DNA of 29,370 bases from Prorocentrum cordatum (lineage: Eukaryota > Sar > Dinophyceae > Prorocentrales > Prorocentraceae): NCBI GenBank assembly GCA_963575745.1, contig CAUYUJ010014177.1:226578-255947 (forward strand), given 5' to 3'. The notes beneath the pieces are model-generated. The model was not told the DNA's origin and searched no databases. It saw only the letters and a program-made list of their open reading frames with translations. Shown here piece by piece: positions 27,490 through 29,370 of this stretch (position 1 is the stretch's first letter; each line of letters opens with the position of its first letter). The position numbers and the translations under genes were made by a program.

Positions 27490-27775
27490 CCACTGGCCAC
27501 TGTGGAAACGCCTGGGGGGGCGAACAGAAGCAGCGTCGCGGGGCGGGACACACACCATTCCACTGTACTCGCCACGTGGAAACGCTAGTGAGTTCGATCA
27601 GAACATCCTTCCACTCTACTCGTCGCGTGGCAATGCCAAGGGGTGGAGGCGAAACAAATACCATTCCACTCTTACTCGTGGCAACGCCCTGGGGGGTGAA
27701 CAAAATACGATTCCGCAACGCCTGGGAGCCGGCAAGAGTACATGCCATTCCGCTCGCCACGTGACAACGCAGCGT
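27490..27775. repeat. CACGTGGCAACGC dispersed repeat, first cluster
   Basis: CCATTCCACTGTACTCGCCA(CGTGG) at 27557, CTTCCACTCTACTCGTCGCG at 27608, CCATTCCACTCTTACTCGTG at 27661 and CATTCCGCTCGCCACGTGAC at 27745 are degenerate copies of one 45-65 bp unit, often followed by CCTGGGGGG(C/T)GAACA. Confidence 0.8.
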
Positions 27776-27849
27776 GATGAAACAACTGTCCTGTGCCCGT
27801 CGAGTGCCTTCGGGAGGATCCAGGTCGCGGGTAACACATTCCCGAGCGA

Positions 27850-28035
27850 CGCCGACGACGACGACGACGACCACGACAACAACGACGACAACAACAAAGA
27901 CGACAACGACGACGACGACGACATAAAGCCGTCCGACGAAAGCGACGACAGCGACGACCAATGCGACGACCACGAAGACGACGACGACAGACAGACATCG
28001 ACGAATGCGACGAAGACGAAGACGACGACGCACTC
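27850..28035 (+). repeat. GAC-rich imperfect microsatellite
   Basis: GAC/AAC/GAA triplets run for about 185 bases. In the frame 27761-28102 it encodes an Asp/Asn-rich run within 113 codons. This frame is open mainly because of the triplet repeat, and I do not call a gene. A similar run in the opposite orientation starts at 29308. Confidence 0.85.
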
Positions 28036-28089
28036 CCGCTTGCCCTCCACGTGGCAACCCCCGGGGCCACCGAACAAAAATATCCTACA

Positions 28090-28250
28090 GGGCAATTTTT
28101 AATACACAGGATTTCTAAAACTATGGGATTTTTAGTACATGATTAATGCATGAGTAAGTTTATGCATGACCGCATCGCTGTTTGGAGTACTAAATCCCTG
28201 CATTTTTTATACATGATCCGCACGCGGAGCATGCATGAAAAACACGGCGC
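28090..28250. other. AT-rich segment with inverted and direct repeats
   Basis: GGGATTTTTAGTAC (28121-28134) is inverted as GTACTAAATCCC (28185-28196) with a 2-base gap. ATGCATGA occurs at 28147, 28163 and 28233. It has lower GC than its surroundings and may be a decayed palindromic insertion. Confidence 0.5.
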
Positions 28251-28391
28251 TGCGCCGTGCTCGTAGCGTGGCAGCGAGGACGCCGTGCCGCTCGTGCTCC
28301 CCGCGCGGCAGGCGCCGCGGGAGCGAGAACGCACACGAGTCCTGCGGTGCTCCGCCCGTCACGTGGCCACGCCTGGGCGCAGCACAATTAG

Positions 28392-28641
28392 AGGCCTCCT
28401 AGATGGGGTCCGAGTAGATGGGGTCGGAGGATCGCGCCGCATCGCCGATGCATCGGCGATGCATCGTCGGTGCATCGGTGATGCACGGGCCATTCCCTGG
28501 CGACGTCGGCGGTACATCCGCGACGCCGGCGTGCGGAAAGATGGGCCCCGCATCGGGCCGCATTGCCGATGCATCGCCGATGCATCGGCGATGCGGCGCG
28601 ATCCTCCGACCCCATCTACTCCGACCCCATCTAGGAGGCCT
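28392..28641. mobile_element. Foldback element, family P2 copy 3 (75-bp arms)
   Basis: The two arms begin AGGCCTCCTAGATGGGGTC and continue through GGATCGCGCCGCATCGCC to GATGCATCG. They match over 75 bp with a single difference (C/G at arm position 20). The arms contain a tandem AGATGGGGTCSGAGT and alternating CGATGCATCG/CGGCGATG. The loop is about 100 bp. No protein is encoded. This is the best-preserved of three copies. Confidence 0.85.
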
Positions 28642-28804
28642 AGAACAAAATAATGCACTCCAGCTCTTGAGACTTCTGCCACGCGCCAAGGCCTTGGGAC
28701 AGAAACAAACTGCTGTAGTCATGTTGAGCTTCGGCACTCTTTGGGGCGCTCGAAATTCTTCCTGGTGACCAAAGCTAAAGCAGGTTGGAGCATCCTGATA
28801 GCAT

Positions 28805-29000
28805 AGGACGCTGCACGTCACGTGGCAGCGCGCAGGAGCGGAAGCAACTGTCCGCTCTGCTCGTCGCGTGCCCATGCCTCGGGACAGAAACGAGCTACTG
28901 TAGGACGCTGCGCGTCACGCGTCAGCGCGCAGGAGCGGCAGCAGCTGCCCACTCTGCTCGTCACGCGGCAGCGCCCGGGAGGCTAGGCGACATACGGCTC
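28805..29000. repeat. 97-bp tandem duplication in the CACGTGGC family
   Basis: AGGACGCTGCACGTCACGTG (28805) and AGGACGCTGCGCGTCACGCG (28902) start two units sharing CAGCGCGCAGGAGCGG and CTCTGCTCGTC. GGGACAGAAAC(A/G)A(A/G)CT occurs at 28697 and 28881, so a third, partial unit lies upstream. More decayed copies continue to 29080. Confidence 0.8.
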
Positions 29001-29098
29001 CACTCCTCTCGACGCGTGGCAACGCCTGGAGGCCGAGGACACAGGGTTCCACTAGCCCCGTAGGGTGGCAACGTCGCCGGGCGGGAATCATACTATTC

Positions 29099-29257
29099 TT
29101 GAGTCGGGCCTGTCCCCTGCAGGGGGATTCTGGACGACAAAAAGAAAGAATAGTCAAACCATACTCCACAATGGTAAAAAATACGCAGAAAATAGTCTCC
29201 CGATTATTTTTTGACTATCTTTGAATATTCCTCCTGTAGAGGGACAGGCCCGACTTA
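29099..29257. mobile_element. 159-bp MITE-like palindrome with 9-bp target-site duplication
   Basis: The ends are TTGAGTCGGGCCTGTCCC and, inverted, TAAGTCGGGCCTGTCCC. Inner sequences GAATAGTCAAA and TTTTTGACTATC also pair. Perfect ATACTATTC copies flank it (29090-29098 and 29258-29266), and removing the element with one copy restores an ATACTATTCCAATGTACTCG unit of the CACGTGGC family. A 9-bp duplication is typical of Mutator-like elements. Confidence 0.8.
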
Positions 29258-29307
29258 ATACTATTCCAATGTACTCGCCACGTGGCAATGCGGAACAGAA
29301 CACGCGA

Positions 29308-29370
29308 GCTGCCATCATCGTTGTCAACATGGGCATCGGCATTGTCTTCGTCATCGCTATCGTCAACGTG
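29308..29370 (-). repeat. GAC/GAT/AAC-type microsatellite at the right edge
   Basis: Triplets ATC, GTT, GTC and CAT repeat to the window end; the complement resembles the GAC-rich run at 27850. It continues beyond the window. Confidence 0.7.

Noticed and set aside
27761-28102. Acidic Asp-rich protein
   Set aside because: The frame is mostly a GAC microsatellite and its ends lie in dispersed repeats.

Overview
The window looks like nuclear DNA of a dinoflagellate. Supporting signs are: decayed pentatricopeptide repeat (PPR) copies of the 'SYSAGISACEKGEQWQRAL' kind, which is a dinoflagellate hallmark; two different non-LTR reverse transcriptase reading frames; very GC-rich DNA; abundant polypyrimidine (TCC)n tracts; and many unrelated tandem arrays and palindromic elements. 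A Prorocentrum-like or Polarella-like genome is my guess, but the sequence alone does not fix the genus. No complete single-copy host gene is obvious. The window is mostly a repeat-rich intergenic landscape.

Layout. Positions 1-1530 hold hydrophilic reading frames with 13-codon and about 50-codon internal repeats, probably a broken or intron-split gene. Positions 2085-3075 hold a frameshifted PPR remnant, with another fragment at 4235-4395. C-rich degenerate repeats fill 3100-4200. Positions 4388-6056 hold two copies of a dispersed repeat, each followed by a polypyrimidine tract, with a plausible 73-base exon (4894-4966) and a 4-copy array of about 85 bp. The minus strand of 6659-12535 carries one uninterrupted 1958-codon frame. 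Its C-terminal half is a reverse transcriptase with a PARP-like zinc finger upstream and a CCHC plus restriction-like endonuclease end (R2-like domain order). Its N-terminal third is a Ser/Thr-rich 27-residue minisatellite.

Positions 12749-15213 are a 102-bp tandem array split by a 747-bp T-rich interrupter bounded by GGTCTA on both sides; the interrupter contains a candidate two-exon mini-gene. Two inverted-repeat elements follow (15308-15432 and 15644-15805). A 100-N assembly gap lies in a (GGA)n run at 16771-16870. The minus strand of 17461-19950 is a second, 5'-truncated retroelement (RT end, zinc finger, RNase H) broken by one in-frame TGA.

Positions 20579-21200 hold second copies of both inverted-repeat families, one with a nested 160-bp insertion. 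Degenerate short-period arrays (22330-22905) and CGGCGACGCGG repeats (23020-23620) lead to a roughly 2.7-kb array of 89/90-bp units (24130-26870). The right end (27480-29370) combines a CACGTGGC-containing dispersed repeat, GAC-rich microsatellites, a 250-bp foldback element with 75-bp arms, and a 159-bp MITE-like palindrome flanked by a perfect 9-bp duplication.

The two retroelements are the only parts with clear protein function. The rest records successive waves of non-autonomous palindromic insertions and tandem amplification.
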